This document shows positions 33,908 through 42,755 of a stretch of 64,000 nt of DNA, piece after piece (position 1 is the first letter of the stretch; every line of letters begins with the position of its first letter). The DNA comes from Henriciella sp. AS95 (GTDB lineage: Bacteria > Pseudomonadota > Alphaproteobacteria > Caulobacterales > Hyphomonadaceae). The notes beneath the pieces are model-generated. The model saw only the letters and a list, made by a program, of their open reading frames with translations. It made no database searches and was not told the DNA's origin. Where the stretch lies: positions 3,720,001 through 3,784,000 of the forward strand of contig NZ_JBBMQM010000001.1 of assembly GCF_038900055.1 (NCBI RefSeq), read 5' to 3'. Both the position numbers and the translations under genes were made by a program.

Positions 33908-34751
33908 GGATGCGTCCCTCCTTGGACATTGATGGTTTGCCCCATTGGAACCGGTCTGCGGGCAGCAGCCGGTCAAAAACAGGTGTCAGAAATGAAAGCG
34001 CGGCCAGCGCCATGATCGGCGCGGCGAGTACGTTCGGCACGATGATGAACCAGGCCGACAGGATCGCTATGAGCGCAGCGAACAGGATGCGCCCCAGACG
34101 CGAATCCGGGGTCGAGCGCGGATCGGTGATCATGAAGAAGGTGAAGACCAGAAGCGTGCCGGTCGACAGCTGGTGCATCGGGATCGACATCGGGTCGCCA
34201 AGCCAGAGCGCGCGGCCGATCAGGATGGCCGCGAAGGTGGCGAAGAAAGACAGCGCAATGTCGAGCCGCCTGGCGCTGGACAGGACCAACGCCGCAGCCG
34301 CCGCCGCCCAGCCAAGCAGCAGAGGAGCGTGCCCCCATTGGCCCGGTGAAACCCAGACGTCACGGTCAAAGATGAGGCACATGGCGACAATGGCGATACA
34401 GGCCGGGTTGAAGATGTGCTTGCCATTGTAACGAACCGCGAATTTCAGGCCGATCCCGATCAGACCCGCGACAAACCACATCCAGGGCGCGACGGCGCGC
34501 AGCAGAATGGTCAGCGACAGGGATGTGATCGCCGCCGACTTCCATTCGAATCTGCCGCCGACAATGGCTGTGCCGATAATCTGTGCGGTCATTGTGCCAG
34601 CGAAGGCGGAGACAAAGTGAATCGGCCTGGCGCCGTAATCAGTGGTCAGGATGGAGATCAGGAAAAGGCCGGAAAGCGCCAGAATCTGCCAGTGGCGCGC
34701 ATCAGAATTGATCGCGCCGAACAGCCTGACAGGTGCGTCCCTCACATCCAT
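33849..34751 (-). CDS. RnfD/NqrB-family membrane protein
   Basis: A 300-residue, 8-10 helix membrane protein of the RnfD/NqrB type, which in Rnf and Nqr complexes carries covalent FMN on a Thr. ATG 34751 (MDVRDAPVRLF) is chosen as it starts the membrane part. Family marks are YNGKHIFNPACIAIVAM (about 128-145) and the STGTLLVFTFFMITDPRSTP stretch with Thr residues at the expected FMN site. The rest of an Rnf operon is absent, so this is a stand-alone member paired with the DUF2330 gene. The C-terminal tail (after SMSKEGR) is polar and overlaps the DUF2330 start. Whether it binds flavin is not shown. Confidence 0.8.
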   Translation of the reverse strand: MDVRDAPVRLFGAINSDARHWQILALSGLFLISILTTDYGARPIHFVSAFAGTMTAQIIGTAIVGGRFEWKSAAITSLSLTILLRAVAPWMWFVAGLIGIGLKFAVRYNGKHIFNPACIAIVAMCLIFDRDVWVSPGQWGHAPLLLGWAAAAAALVLSSARRLDIALSFFATFAAILIGRALWLGDPMSIPMHQLSTGTLLVFTFFMITDPRSTPDSRLGRILFAALIAILSAWFIIVPNVLAAPIMALAALSFLTPVFDRLLPADRFQWGKPSMSKEGRIHETQTPGRGGNARPQLARL

Positions 34752-34816
34752 ATGTGACAGACAATACACGAAAAGCGGACAAATTGCGGCAGTGAATTGA
34801 AATCTGCCCGGGCGAG

Positions 34817-35869
34817 CTATCCCTGAGCCAACTGAGCGAGCGCTTTGACTTTCTGGGCGTCTTCCATGTCGCAAATCATGGTTCGCCCGTCCATTGCCAC
34901 AACAACCGCCCCCTTGAGGCCTGCGACCGAAACAGGGTCACTTTCAGACCGGATATAGCAATTCTCGCAATCGACTGCCGTGACCGGACCGACAAGAACA
35001 TTGCCGCTGTCATCTTTTGGCAGCAGGTCCCAGAGCGCCTTGTAATCTCCGACGTCGCTCCATCCCATGTCGACCGGAACGCCATAAATTGGTTTCACCT
35101 TCTCCATGATCGCATAGTCGACGGAAATACTCGGGCAGGAGTCGAAATTTTCTGGATCCAGCGTGAGCGCGCCAGCATTTATCGCGTCGGCCGGATTGGC
35201 TGGCAGCGACGCTTTGACCGCAGTCAGAATGTCGGGGGCATGGGCTGCGAATGCTTCAATCATTGCGCTCGCCTTGAACAGGAAAATGCCGGCATTCCAG
35301 ACATAGCGTTCAGTCCTGATGTATTCGCAGGCGGTCGCCTTATCAGGCTTTTCGACGAACCGTTCAGCCTTACGGATTGGCGCGTTACCCGATTCCAGTT
35401 CGATGTAGCCATAACCGGTGCTTGGGAAGGTTGGCGTTATGCCAAATGTAATCACGTGTCCCGCTTCGGCATGGCTAGTCCCAATCGCGATGGCCTCATG
35501 GAATTTTTCAGGGAAAGCGATGTGATGATCGGAGGGCAGGATAAGCAGCAGATCATCGGGTTGGCTGACGAGTGCGGATGCGATGACAGCCGCTGCCGAG
35601 TTTCGCCCAAACGGCTCCAGCAACAGCTTCGCATCGGTCAGATGCTCACGCAGCATGGCTTCATGTCGTTTGGAACCAACAGCCAGCAAGTCAGAGAAAC
35701 GCAGCGTTCGAACAGATGATGTGCTGACACGCTCCGCCGTTTCTTCCAGCATCGAAAGAGTCCCTGTCAGCTGCAGGAATTGCTTTGGCGTTGACGGATT
35801 GGACATCGGCCAGAGGCGGGTGCCGCCGCCGCCGCACAAGATGACCGGTTTGACGACTGTTTCAGACAC
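34817..35869 (-). CDS. manC: Mannose-1-phosphate guanylyltransferase (GDP-mannose pyrophosphorylase)
   Basis: Makes GDP-mannose from mannose-1-phosphate and GTP, a donor for mannose- and fucose-containing glycans. I take GTG 35869, since the catalytic signature ILCGGGGTRLWPMSNPSTPK starts a few residues later; the frame goes on upstream without homology. The 350-residue product has LLILPSDHHIAFPEKFHEAI, FGITPTFPSTGYGYIE and VEKPDKA, the standard nucleotidyltransferase core. It lacks the C-terminal isomerase (cupin) domain of bifunctional ManC/AlgA. It might supply the glycan locus 10 kb further on. Confidence 0.93.
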   Translation of the reverse strand: MSETVVKPVILCGGGGTRLWPMSNPSTPKQFLQLTGTLSMLEETAERVSTSSVRTLRFSDLLAVGSKRHEAMLREHLTDAKLLLEPFGRNSAAAVIASALVSQPDDLLLILPSDHHIAFPEKFHEAIAIGTSHAEAGHVITFGITPTFPSTGYGYIELESGNAPIRKAERFVEKPDKATACEYIRTERYVWNAGIFLFKASAMIEAFAAHAPDILTAVKASLPANPADAINAGALTLDPENFDSCPSISVDYAIMEKVKPIYGVPVDMGWSDVGDYKALWDLLPKDDSGNVLVGPVTAVDCENCYIRSESDPVSVAGLKGAVVVAMDGRTMICDMEDAQKVKALAQLAQG

Positions 35870-36033
35870 GTCCCAATGCCCTTTCAAATGACCCGTATTG
35901 GCATGCGGGCTTACACTTTGCCCCCACTCGCGGTCAAACGCGCCCGCATCGACGCGCAGGCACGCAAGTCCCAGGCCAGCAGCCACGCCAGTGCCAGACC
36001 ATCAGCCCTGGCAGGTCCGACAGCCACCGAAGC

Positions 36034-37167
36034 CTAACCGAGGGCAGTTTCGTAGATTTTCTCGTAGTCGGCCTGGGTCGCTTCACGCGCATTACCCGCA
36101 TGGGCGAGGTCGGCGAGGGCGTTCTCGACGATGCCGGGGCCGTCGGACGCTTCCAGACCGATCTCCTTCAGCGTTTGTGGAATACCGATCTCGTCATTCA
36201 GCCGCTCGATGGCGTCGGCAAGATCAGCGCCTTCCGCGAGGCCCATGGCAAAGCGCAGACGCTCATACTTCTTGTCAGCAGCGCCGTCATTGAAGCGCAG
36301 GAGATGCGGCAGGAAAATCGCATTCAGCGTGCCGTGGTGAAGCTTCTTTTCATGCAGCCGGCCAGCAGCGTGAGAGAGCGCATGGACAGAGCCGAGGCCC
36401 TTAACAAAGGCAAGTGCGCCCTCATAAGACGCCATCATCATGTTCCAGCGCGCTTCGAGATCAGAGCCGTCAGCGACCGCGCGGCGCAGCCAGCCATCTC
36501 TGATGGCTCGGGTGAGGCCATCATAGCCGATGCCTTCAGCCGGGGGGTTGGATGATGGCACGAGAACAGCCTCAATGCAGTGCGTGACAGCATCCATACC
36601 GGTGGCTGCCGTCATCATTTTTGGCAGGCCGAGCGTGAGCTCCGGGTCGCAGATTGCGATGGGCGGAATAAGGTTTGGCGACGCGAAGGTTTCCTTGCGG
36701 CCATTGTTCATGGTCACGATCATGCCAACCGACACTTCAGACCCCGTGCCTGCTGTTGTCGGGATCGCGATCACGGGTGGCAGCTTCTTGATGTGTTTTG
36801 ACCCATCAGACATGGCCGCATATTTCTCCAGCGGCCCGCCATGACTGGCGAGCAGGCCGACAGCTTTGGACAGGTCCATGCTGGAGCCGCCGCCGAGCGC
36901 GATGATGCTGTCCGCGCCAGCCTGCTTGTAGAGGTCTGTGACTTCGATGACCTGGTCTTCGGTCGGGTTGGCCACCGTGTCGGAGAAAATGCCTGCCGGC
37001 TCAGCCTGAAGGGCTTCGAGCACCCGATCCAGAATACCCACCGCCTTGATGCCCGGATCGGTAATAATGAAAGGCTTTGACGCCCCGCTTCTGCCCAGCA
37101 CTTTCGGAAGGCGCTCCAATACGCCATTGTCGAAAAAGCAGGTATTCATGAATGTCAGTACGGGCAT
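36034..37167 (-). CDS. Iron-containing alcohol dehydrogenase
   Basis: A 377-residue NAD(P)-dependent Fe-ADH family oxidoreductase for alcohols or aldehydes. It has an N-terminal Rossmann-like region with SIIALGGGSSMDLSKAVGLL (about 90-110), AIPTTAGTGSEVS, the metal-binding GMDAVTHCIEAVLVPSSNPP and a His-rich AGRLHEKKLHHGTLNAIFLP, which together give the Asp and three His ligands. The length is normal for the family. The substrate cannot be read. It is upstream of manC on the same strand with a 164-base gap, and divergent from the Gfo/Idh/MocA gene. Confidence 0.92.
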   Translation of the reverse strand: MPVLTFMNTCFFDNGVLERLPKVLGRSGASKPFIITDPGIKAVGILDRVLEALQAEPAGIFSDTVANPTEDQVIEVTDLYKQAGADSIIALGGGSSMDLSKAVGLLASHGGPLEKYAAMSDGSKHIKKLPPVIAIPTTAGTGSEVSVGMIVTMNNGRKETFASPNLIPPIAICDPELTLGLPKMMTAATGMDAVTHCIEAVLVPSSNPPAEGIGYDGLTRAIRDGWLRRAVADGSDLEARWNMMMASYEGALAFVKGLGSVHALSHAAGRLHEKKLHHGTLNAIFLPHLLRFNDGAADKKYERLRFAMGLAEGADLADAIERLNDEIGIPQTLKEIGLEASDGPGIVENALADLAHAGNAREATQADYEKIYETALG

Positions 37168-37317
37168 GGGTGTCTCGCAATTGGGTCAATTTATTCAACT
37201 ATCGGCAACTAGCCCCGCCCCGGCACCGATTGCAAGCGCAGAGCCCGCGTCATTCTGGCCTTGTGATCCCTCAGGCGATCAGCTTTGTTTGCTCGAACCC
37301 ACCATCAAGGAGGCGTT

Positions 37318-38316
37318 ATGCCGACTGACCTTCGCATCGGAATTCTGGGCGCTGCCCGCATTGCCCCAAAAGCAGTCTGTGATCCGGCGCGCGTCGTCGG
37401 GGGCGTCAGCCTGGCCGGCGTCGCCGCACGCAACCGGGAGAAGGCGCAGACCTTTGCCGATCAGCATGGCATCGAAAAAGCGTACGCCGATTATGACGAA
37501 CTGATCGCCAGTCCGGACATCGACCTGGTTTACAATCCGCTGCCCATCAACCTTCACGCCGAATGGACGATCAAGGCGCTCGAAGCCGGCAAGCACGTCC
37601 TGTGCGAGAAACCGTTTGCGATGAATGTTGAGGAAGCGAAAGCCATGCTGGCGGCGGCCGACAAGGCGGACAAACGCCTGATCGAGGCGTTTCACTATCG
37701 CTACCACCCGGCCTTCGCGGTCTGTATGGACTGGCTGAATGAAGGCCGGATTGGCGACGTCACTCGCATCGATGCGGACTTCAGCGTCCAGATCCGCGAC
37801 ACGGACGACGAAATCCGCCAATTCCCGGAAACAGGCGGCGGTGCCATGATGGATCTTGGCTGCTACCCGCTGAGCTGGGCGCTGCATTTGCTGGGCTCAG
37901 ACCTCACAGTGGTCGATGCGAAGGCTGAAACGACCCGGCGCGGCGTGGACCAGACGCTCCTGGCGCGGTTGCAACACGGCAAGGCCTGGGTGCATCTGAC
38001 AACGAGCATGGCGCAGGGCACGCCGTTCAATGCCGATATGACCATCGCCGGCACGGACGGCCTCATCTATTTCAAGAACCCGCTTGCGCCGCACGCTGGC
38101 AGTACGCTCAGCATGCGCCGCGCCGATGGCAGCGAAGTCGACCAGTTACGACCCATCAGCCCGATTTCGACCTATACCTGGCAACTGGCCGCGATCGTCG
38201 ATGCGTTGAAAACGGGCCAGCCACTGGCGACCGAAGGACAGGTCATCATTGACCAGCAAGCCGGGCTCGACGCGATCTATGAAGCCGCCGGCCTCCGCCA
38301 TCTTCGATACCGCTAA
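37318..38316 (+). CDS. Gfo/Idh/MocA-family oxidoreductase
   Basis: A 332-residue NAD(P)-dependent dehydrogenase acting on sugars or related compounds. ATG 37318 follows AAGGAGGCGTT, a strong ribosome site. The Rossmann motif is RIGILGAARIAPKAV, followed by VAARNREKAQTFADQHGI, PLPINLHAEWTIKALEAGKH and the diagnostic VLCEKPFAMN (about 92-101). The catalytic His/Lys region is in YRYHPAF and the C-terminal GFO_IDH_MocA_C region includes GAMMDLGCYPLSWAL. The substrate cannot be read. It is divergent from the Fe-ADH gene. Confidence 0.92.
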   Translation: MPTDLRIGILGAARIAPKAVCDPARVVGGVSLAGVAARNREKAQTFADQHGIEKAYADYDELIASPDIDLVYNPLPINLHAEWTIKALEAGKHVLCEKPFAMNVEEAKAMLAAADKADKRLIEAFHYRYHPAFAVCMDWLNEGRIGDVTRIDADFSVQIRDTDDEIRQFPETGGGAMMDLGCYPLSWALHLLGSDLTVVDAKAETTRRGVDQTLLARLQHGKAWVHLTTSMAQGTPFNADMTIAGTDGLIYFKNPLAPHAGSTLSMRRADGSEVDQLRPISPISTYTWQLAAIVDALKTGQPLATEGQVIIDQQAGLDAIYEAAGLRHLRYR

Positions 38317-38338
38317 CTGGCGCTGCTTGTTGACAGTG

Positions 38339-38355
38339 CGGCCCTGATTGGGCCG
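38339..38355 (+). terminator. Weak hairpin between the oxidoreductase and ABC ATPase genes
   Basis: Six-bp arms CGGCCC and GGGCCG flank the loop TGATT, 23 bases after the oxidoreductase stop. There is no T-run after it, so it may only attenuate transcription or protect the upstream mRNA 3' end. The downstream ABC ATPase gene lies on the same strand. Confidence 0.3.
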
Positions 38356-38398
38356 ATAGTCCTGCAGTTGAGAATAGAGAAAGCGCGAGGCCGCCCCG

Positions 38399-40255
38399 TT
38401 GACCCAACCCATCCTCTCTGTGCGAGACCTGAAGATCGATTTCGATACGCCGGATGGCACGGTTCACGCGGTGAAAGGCACGAGCTTTGACATCGCACCA
38501 GGCGAATGTCTCGGCATTGTTGGCGAGTCCGGCTCCGGGAAAAGCCAGTCGGCCCTCGCCGCCATGGGCCTCATCGCCGACAATGGTAAAGTGACGGGCT
38601 CGATCAAGTTTAACGGCACCGAGATGGTCGGCGCAAAGGCCAGCACGCTTCGCAAGATCCGCGGCGCCGAAATGTCGATGATCTTTCAGGATCCGCTGAC
38701 ATCGCTCACGCCGCACCTCACGGTGGGCGCGCAGATGCGCGAAGTGCTGGCGCTTCACAAGAACATGAAGGGCGAGGAAGCGATCAAGCGCTGCGTCGAC
38801 TGGCTTGAGCAGGTCCGCATTCCGGAAGCCCGCCGCCGTCTGGACCAGTTCCCGCATGAGCTGTCCGGCGGCATGCGCCAGCGTGTGATGGTGGCCATTG
38901 CGATGCTTTGCGGACCAAAACTGCTGCTCGCCGATGAGCCGACCACGGCGCTCGATGTGACGGTTCAGGCGCAGGTGCTCGACCTGATGGATGACCTCAA
39001 GCGCGACACAGACACAGGCATCGTTCTCATCACGCACGATATGGGCGTGGTTGCCCGCATGTGTGACCGCGTCGTGGTCATGAAACATGGCGAGATCGTC
39101 GAGACCGGCACGAATGACGAGATCTTCTACAATCCGCAGCACGAATACACGAAAATGCTGCTCAACGCCGTGCCGCGCATCGACCAGCCAAACCGCGAGG
39201 GCCGCCCCATGCTCGGCCCCGAACCGGCGACCAGTATCGAGCCGCTTGTCGAAGCCCGCGACGTGAAAGTTCAATTCCCGATCAATGTTGGCGGCGGGCT
39301 GTTCGGCAAGACCAAGATGCTGAAGGCTGTTGATGGCGTGTCGTTCGACCTTCGCCCCGGCGAGACGCTGGGTGTTGTCGGCGAGTCCGGTTGCGGCAAG
39401 TCTACGCTGGCGCGGGCCGTGCTGAAGCTCGTCCCGTCAACGGCCGGAACCGTTGCTTTCATGGGCCGCGATATCACGCAGGCCGATCGGCACACCATGA
39501 ATGGCATGCGCGACGACCTGCAGATCGTCTTCCAGGACCCGCTCGCATCGCTCGACCCACGCATGACCATCGGCCAGTCGATCGCAGAGCCGCTGACGGT
39601 GCACAAGCCAGAGCTCGACAAGGCGGCGCGCGAGAAGCTGGTACGCGAATTCCTGCCGCGTGTGGGGCTGGAAACTCATCTCATCAACCGCTATCCGCAC
39701 GAGCTGTCAGGCGGCCAGAACCAGCGCGTCGGCATTGCCCGCGCGATGATCTTGCGGCCCAAGCTGCTCATCTGCGACGAGGCGGTTTCCGCGCTTGATG
39801 TGTCGGTGCAGGCGCAGGTTGTGGACCTGCTGATTGACCTTCAGAAGGAATTCGGCCTCGCCATGATCTTCATCAGCCACGACCTGTCCGTCGTGCGCGA
39901 GGTCAGCCACCGGGTCATGGTGCTCTATCTCGGCAAGGTGGTGGAAATCGCGGACCGCACGGCGATCTATGAAGATGCGCGACACCCTTACACCAAGGCG
40001 CTCATCTCTGCCGTGCCGACACCGGATCCGAAACTGGAACGCGCGCGCGAGCGTGTGAAGCTGAAAGGCGACCTGCCCTCCCCGCTCGACAGCCGCGCAC
40101 CGCTCCGTTTCATGAAGTCAGTCATTGTCGATGACCCCGACGCCGAGCAGTACAATCCGAAGCTGATCGAGGTCGCGCCCGGCCATCTCGTGGCAGAGCA
40201 TGATGCCTATGAGGATGTTCCGGAACTGAAGGCGAAAGAGGTGGTGGACGCTTAG
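38399..40255 (+). CDS. Fused oligopeptide-type ABC transporter ATP-binding protein (DppD-DppF-like)
   Basis: A 618-residue ATPase with two nucleotide-binding domains in one chain, the layout of YejF and GsiA for peptide or glutathione uptake. NBD1 has Walker [13 protein letters not shown], signature [15 protein letters not shown] and Walker [17 protein letters not shown]2 has [27 protein letters not shown] and [13 protein letters not shown]. Both carry oligopeptide-ABC C-terminal regions ([20 protein letters not shown]). The start is a TTG at 38399, with no nearby ATG in frame. No permease or binding protein gene is adjacent, so the cognate transporter must be elsewhere or the gene is an orphan. 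Confidence 0.93.
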   Translation: MTQPILSVRDLKIDFDTPDGTVHAVKGTSFDIAPGECLGIVGESGSGKSQSALAAMGLIADNGKVTGSIKFNGTEMVGAKASTLRKIRGAEMSMIFQDPLTSLTPHLTVGAQMREVLALHKNMKGEEAIKRCVDWLEQVRIPEARRRLDQFPHELSGGMRQRVMVAIAMLCGPKLLLADEPTTALDVTVQAQVLDLMDDLKRDTDTGIVLITHDMGVVARMCDRVVVMKHGEIVETGTNDEIFYNPQHEYTKMLLNAVPRIDQPNREGRPMLGPEPATSIEPLVEARDVKVQFPINVGGGLFGKTKMLKAVDGVSFDLRPGETLGVVGESGCGKSTLARAVLKLVPSTAGTVAFMGRDITQADRHTMNGMRDDLQIVFQDPLASLDPRMTIGQSIAEPLTVHKPELDKAAREKLVREFLPRVGLETHLINRYPHELSGGQNQRVGIARAMILRPKLLICDEAVSALDVSVQAQVVDLLIDLQKEFGLAMIFISHDLSVVREVSHRVMVLYLGKVVEIADRTAIYEDARHPYTKALISAVPTPDPKLERARERVKLKGDLPSPLDSRAPLRFMKSVIVDDPDAEQYNPKLIEVAPGHLVAEHDAYEDVPELKAKEVVDA

Positions 40256-40267
40256 CGCTTCACCCTG

Positions 40268-40283
40268 CCCCTCTTCAGAGGGG
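40268..40283 (+). terminator. Short GC hairpin after the ABC ATPase
   Basis: CCCCTC (40268-40273) and GAGGGG (40278-40283) pair around TTCA, 12 bases after the ATPase stop. There is no T-tract, so this is a weak terminator candidate. The longer palindrome at 40324-40398 follows. Confidence 0.35.
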
Positions 40284-40323
40284 AGCGGACAACAATTCAA
40301 CTGTTTGCGCTTATCGCCCGCCA

Positions 40324-40398
40324 TGGTTCGACTTCGCTCACCATGTCGGGCTAAATTTGACGTCGCATAAGGCCGACATGGTGAGCGAAGTCGAACCA
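40324..40398. repeat. Perfect 26-bp inverted repeat (palindromic extragenic element)
   Basis: The arms at 40324-40349 and 40373-40398 are exact reverse complements over 26 bases, built around TTCGACTTCGCTCACCATG, with a 23-base loop. It lies in the gap between the convergent ABC ATPase and kdsA genes. Similar palindromes are known as dispersed intergenic repeats in alphaproteobacteria; only one copy is in this window. As RNA it would form a very stable hairpin from either strand and could act as a bidirectional terminator. Confidence 0.85.
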
Positions 40399-40425
40399 CG
40401 AGGCCAGACCGCCTACCCTCTGAGC

Positions 40426-40442
40426 AGGTTCGGGGGGAACCT
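40426..40442 (-). terminator. Hairpin directly after the kdsA stop
   Basis: AGGTTC (40426-40431) and GAACCT (40437-40442) flank a five-G loop, starting at the base after the kdsA stop codon when read on the minus strand. No U-tract follows on that strand. Together with the 26-bp palindrome next to it, it may stop or process kdsA mRNA. Confidence 0.3.
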
Positions 40443-41306
40443 TTAAGGGTTCACGATGCCGTGGATGGCTTTCAGCTCAGCCAGCAGCGCCTCGGCGCCA
40501 TCGAGTGGCAGGCAGCTTGGGCCGTCGCAAAGCGCCTTGTCCGGGTCGGGGTGGAATTCGAGGAACACGCCGTCTGCGCCAGCGGCCACAGCGGACTTTG
40601 CGATGATCGGCACGCCGTCGCGGCGGCCGCCCGTTGAGCCACCGGCCGTGCGCGGGTCAGCGCCGGGAAGCTGTACAGCATGCGTCGCGTCGATCGTGAC
40701 CGGAACGCCAAGTGCTTTCATGGCCGGAATGCCGAGCATGTCGACGACGAGATTGTTGTAGCCGAAGCTCGCACCGCGCTCGCACAGGATCGTCGGATTG
40801 TTCGGGCCGGTGACTTCGCCAATCTTGCTGACGATGTTCTTGCAATCCCACGGGGCCAGGAACTGCGCCTTCTTCACGTGCAGCCACCCACCGGTATCCA
40901 TGACGGCTTCGGCGCCGGCGACCACAAGGTCTGTCTGTCGAACGAGGAAAGCCGGAACCTGGATGACTTCGGCAATGTCCGCGACGAGCTCGGCCTGCTC
41001 GGCGGTATGGTAATCGGTGATGACGGGGACACCGAACTCAGCCTTTACATCGGACAGGATGCGCAAGCCCTCATCGAGGCCCGGGCCGCGATAAGAGGTG
41101 ATGGACGACCGGTTCGCCTTGTCGAAGCTTGCCTTGAAAATATAAGGCAGGTCGAGGCGCTCACAGACGGTTTTGAGGTGCTCGCAGATCTTCATCGCAA
41201 GATCGCGGCTTTCCAGCACATTCATGCCCGCCATGACGACAAGCGGCTCACCTGTGCCGATAGAGAGATTGTGGGCGGCAAGGCTGAGGCGGGTCATCGT
41301 TTTCAT
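40443..41306 (-). CDS. kdsA: 3-deoxy-8-phosphooctulonate synthase (KDO-8-P synthase)
   Basis: Condenses arabinose-5-phosphate with phosphoenolpyruvate to KDO-8-phosphate, the first step towards the KDO of lipid A core. From ATG 41306 the protein has 287 residues. Signature stretches are VVMAGMNVLESRDLAMKICE, YIFKASFDKANRSS, RGPGLDEGLRIL, PNNPTILCERGASFGYNNLV, DATHAVQLPG and FLEFHPDPDKALCDGPSCLP. Asn at MAGMNVLES and Cys in ILCERG suggest a choice between metal-free and metal-dependent forms that I cannot settle by eye. The upstream extension to 41405 is not homologous. It is divergent from ilvA. Confidence 0.96.
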   Translation of the reverse strand: MKTMTRLSLAAHNLSIGTGEPLVVMAGMNVLESRDLAMKICEHLKTVCERLDLPYIFKASFDKANRSSITSYRGPGLDEGLRILSDVKAEFGVPVITDYHTAEQAELVADIAEVIQVPAFLVRQTDLVVAGAEAVMDTGGWLHVKKAQFLAPWDCKNIVSKIGEVTGPNNPTILCERGASFGYNNLVVDMLGIPAMKALGVPVTIDATHAVQLPGADPRTAGGSTGGRRDGVPIIAKSAVAAGADGVFLEFHPDPDKALCDGPSCLPLDGAEALLAELKAIHGIVNP

Positions 41307-41356
41307 CCTGTCATTGCGAGGCTTCGCGGATAGACAACACGTCCGCGCGGGGCAAG

Positions 41357-41410
41357 CCTGATTGAGAGCATGGCTGAAATAACGTCTCGTCGCTTGCTCT
41401 CTCAATCAGG
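41357..41410. repeat. 12-bp perfect inverted repeat in the kdsA / ilvA divergent spacer
   Basis: CCTGATTGAGAG (41357-41368) and CTCTCAATCAGG (41399-41410) are exact reverse complements with a 30-base loop. It lies between the divergent kdsA and ilvA starts, 44 bases before the ilvA ATG, so it could be a hairpin in the ilvA leader or a bipartite operator. No ilv-type leader peptide or T-box is seen. Confidence 0.6.
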
Positions 41411-41454
41411 GCTGAATAGGAGGGGCGAGCACGATTTGACAGGATGGCCAGACG

Positions 41455-42669
41455 ATGAGCGACAAGCTGCCGATAAGCCTAGACGATGTGAAGGATGCTG
41501 CCCGGATACTCGAGGGGCAGATTGAGCGCACACCCATGCGTCGCTCCCGCACGCTCTCGGCGATTACCGGCGCTGATGTCTGGGTGAAATTCGAGAACAT
41601 GCAGTTCACAGCCGCCTTCAAGGAACGCGGCGCGCTGAACAAGCTTGCGCGGCTGACGGAAGAAGAAAAAAAGGTCGGCGTGATCGCCGCATCAGCCGGA
41701 AATCATGCGCAGGGCGTGGCCTATCATGGGCGGCGCCTGGGCATCCCGGTAACCATCGCAATGCCGGTGACCACACCGTTCAACAAGGTCGAACACACCC
41801 GCGCCTTCGGGGCCCGTGTCCTGCTGGAAGGCACGACCTTTGACGAAGCGAAAGAGCATGCCGAGATGGTGCGCCAGCGCGAAGGGCTCACCTGGATCCA
41901 CCCGTTTGATGATCCTCTCATCATGGCTGGTCAGGGCACGGCAGCATTGGAAATGTTCGAAGACCAGCCGGATTTTGACATGCTCGTGGTGCCAATCGGT
42001 GGCGGCGGCCTGATCTCTGGTATGGCGACCGTGGCCAAGGCTCACAATCCCGACATCAAGGTTATCGGCGTTCAGGCGTCGATGTATGCGAGCATGCATG
42101 CGGCCGTGAAGGGCGGCCAGCCGGCAAAGGGCGGCGCGTCGATCGCTGAAGGCATCTCGGTCAAACAACCTGGGCACCTGACGCAGAAAGTTGTCGAGGC
42201 GCTTGTCGACGATATCGTCCTTGTCGAAGAGGAGCATATCGAAAGGGCGATCACCCTTTTTGTCGACGTTGAGAAGACCGTCGCAGAGGGGGCCGGCGCT
42301 GCCGGGCTTGCCGCGCTTCTGGCGCATCCGTCGAAGTTTGCCGGCAAGAAAGTCGGACTCATCCTGTGCGGCGGCAATATCGATACGCGTTTGCTTGCTT
42401 CGGTGCTGACACGTGCGCTGGTGCGCGAGAAGCGCCTCGCCAATATCCGGATCATTGGTGACGACCGTCCAGGCCTGCTTGGACTGGTTTCCAAGATTAT
42501 CGGCGACAATGGCGCGAACATCATGGAAGTGGCCCACAACCGGATCGCGCTCGATGTGCCCGCCAAGGGCGCGGAGTTCGATATCCTGATGGAAACCCGC
42601 GATGCCCAGCACACGCAGGAGATCATCGACGCGCTGGCGCAGGCCGGCTATCCGCCGCGGCAGAACTAG
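41455..42669 (+). CDS. ilvA: Threonine ammonia-lyase (threonine dehydratase) with ACT domain
   Basis: PLP-dependent deamination of threonine to 2-oxobutanoate, the entry to isoleucine synthesis, or catabolic in the TdcB type. The 404-residue protein has the PLP lysine in AAFKERGALNKL (about residue 59), VIAASAGNHAQGVAYHGRRL, the glycine loop VVPIGGGGLISGMAT, and VAEGAGAAGLAALLA. The C-terminal 75 residues form one ACT domain (IRIIGDDRPGLLGLVSKIIG). One ACT domain and a length near 400 fit the short IlvA/TdcB-like form common in alphaproteobacteria, so biosynthetic or catabolic use is not settled. Confidence 0.94.
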   Translation: MSDKLPISLDDVKDAARILEGQIERTPMRRSRTLSAITGADVWVKFENMQFTAAFKERGALNKLARLTEEEKKVGVIAASAGNHAQGVAYHGRRLGIPVTIAMPVTTPFNKVEHTRAFGARVLLEGTTFDEAKEHAEMVRQREGLTWIHPFDDPLIMAGQGTAALEMFEDQPDFDMLVVPIGGGGLISGMATVAKAHNPDIKVIGVQASMYASMHAAVKGGQPAKGGASIAEGISVKQPGHLTQKVVEALVDDIVLVEEEHIERAITLFVDVEKTVAEGAGAAGLAALLAHPSKFAGKKVGLILCGGNIDTRLLASVLTRALVREKRLANIRIIGDDRPGLLGLVSKIIGDNGANIMEVAHNRIALDVPAKGAEFDILMETRDAQHTQEIIDALAQAGYPPRQN

Positions 42670-42755
42670 TCTGCACGAGACAAGGTGACTTGGTCGCGCT
42701 CAGCGCCTAGATTTCAGCGCATTCCCTGATGTCCCCGACAGGAGCCAGACTTCCA

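Noticed and set aside
38246-39274. Minus-strand frame of 342 codons
   Set aside because: Antisense to the first half of the fused ABC ATPase, which has complete Walker and signature motifs.
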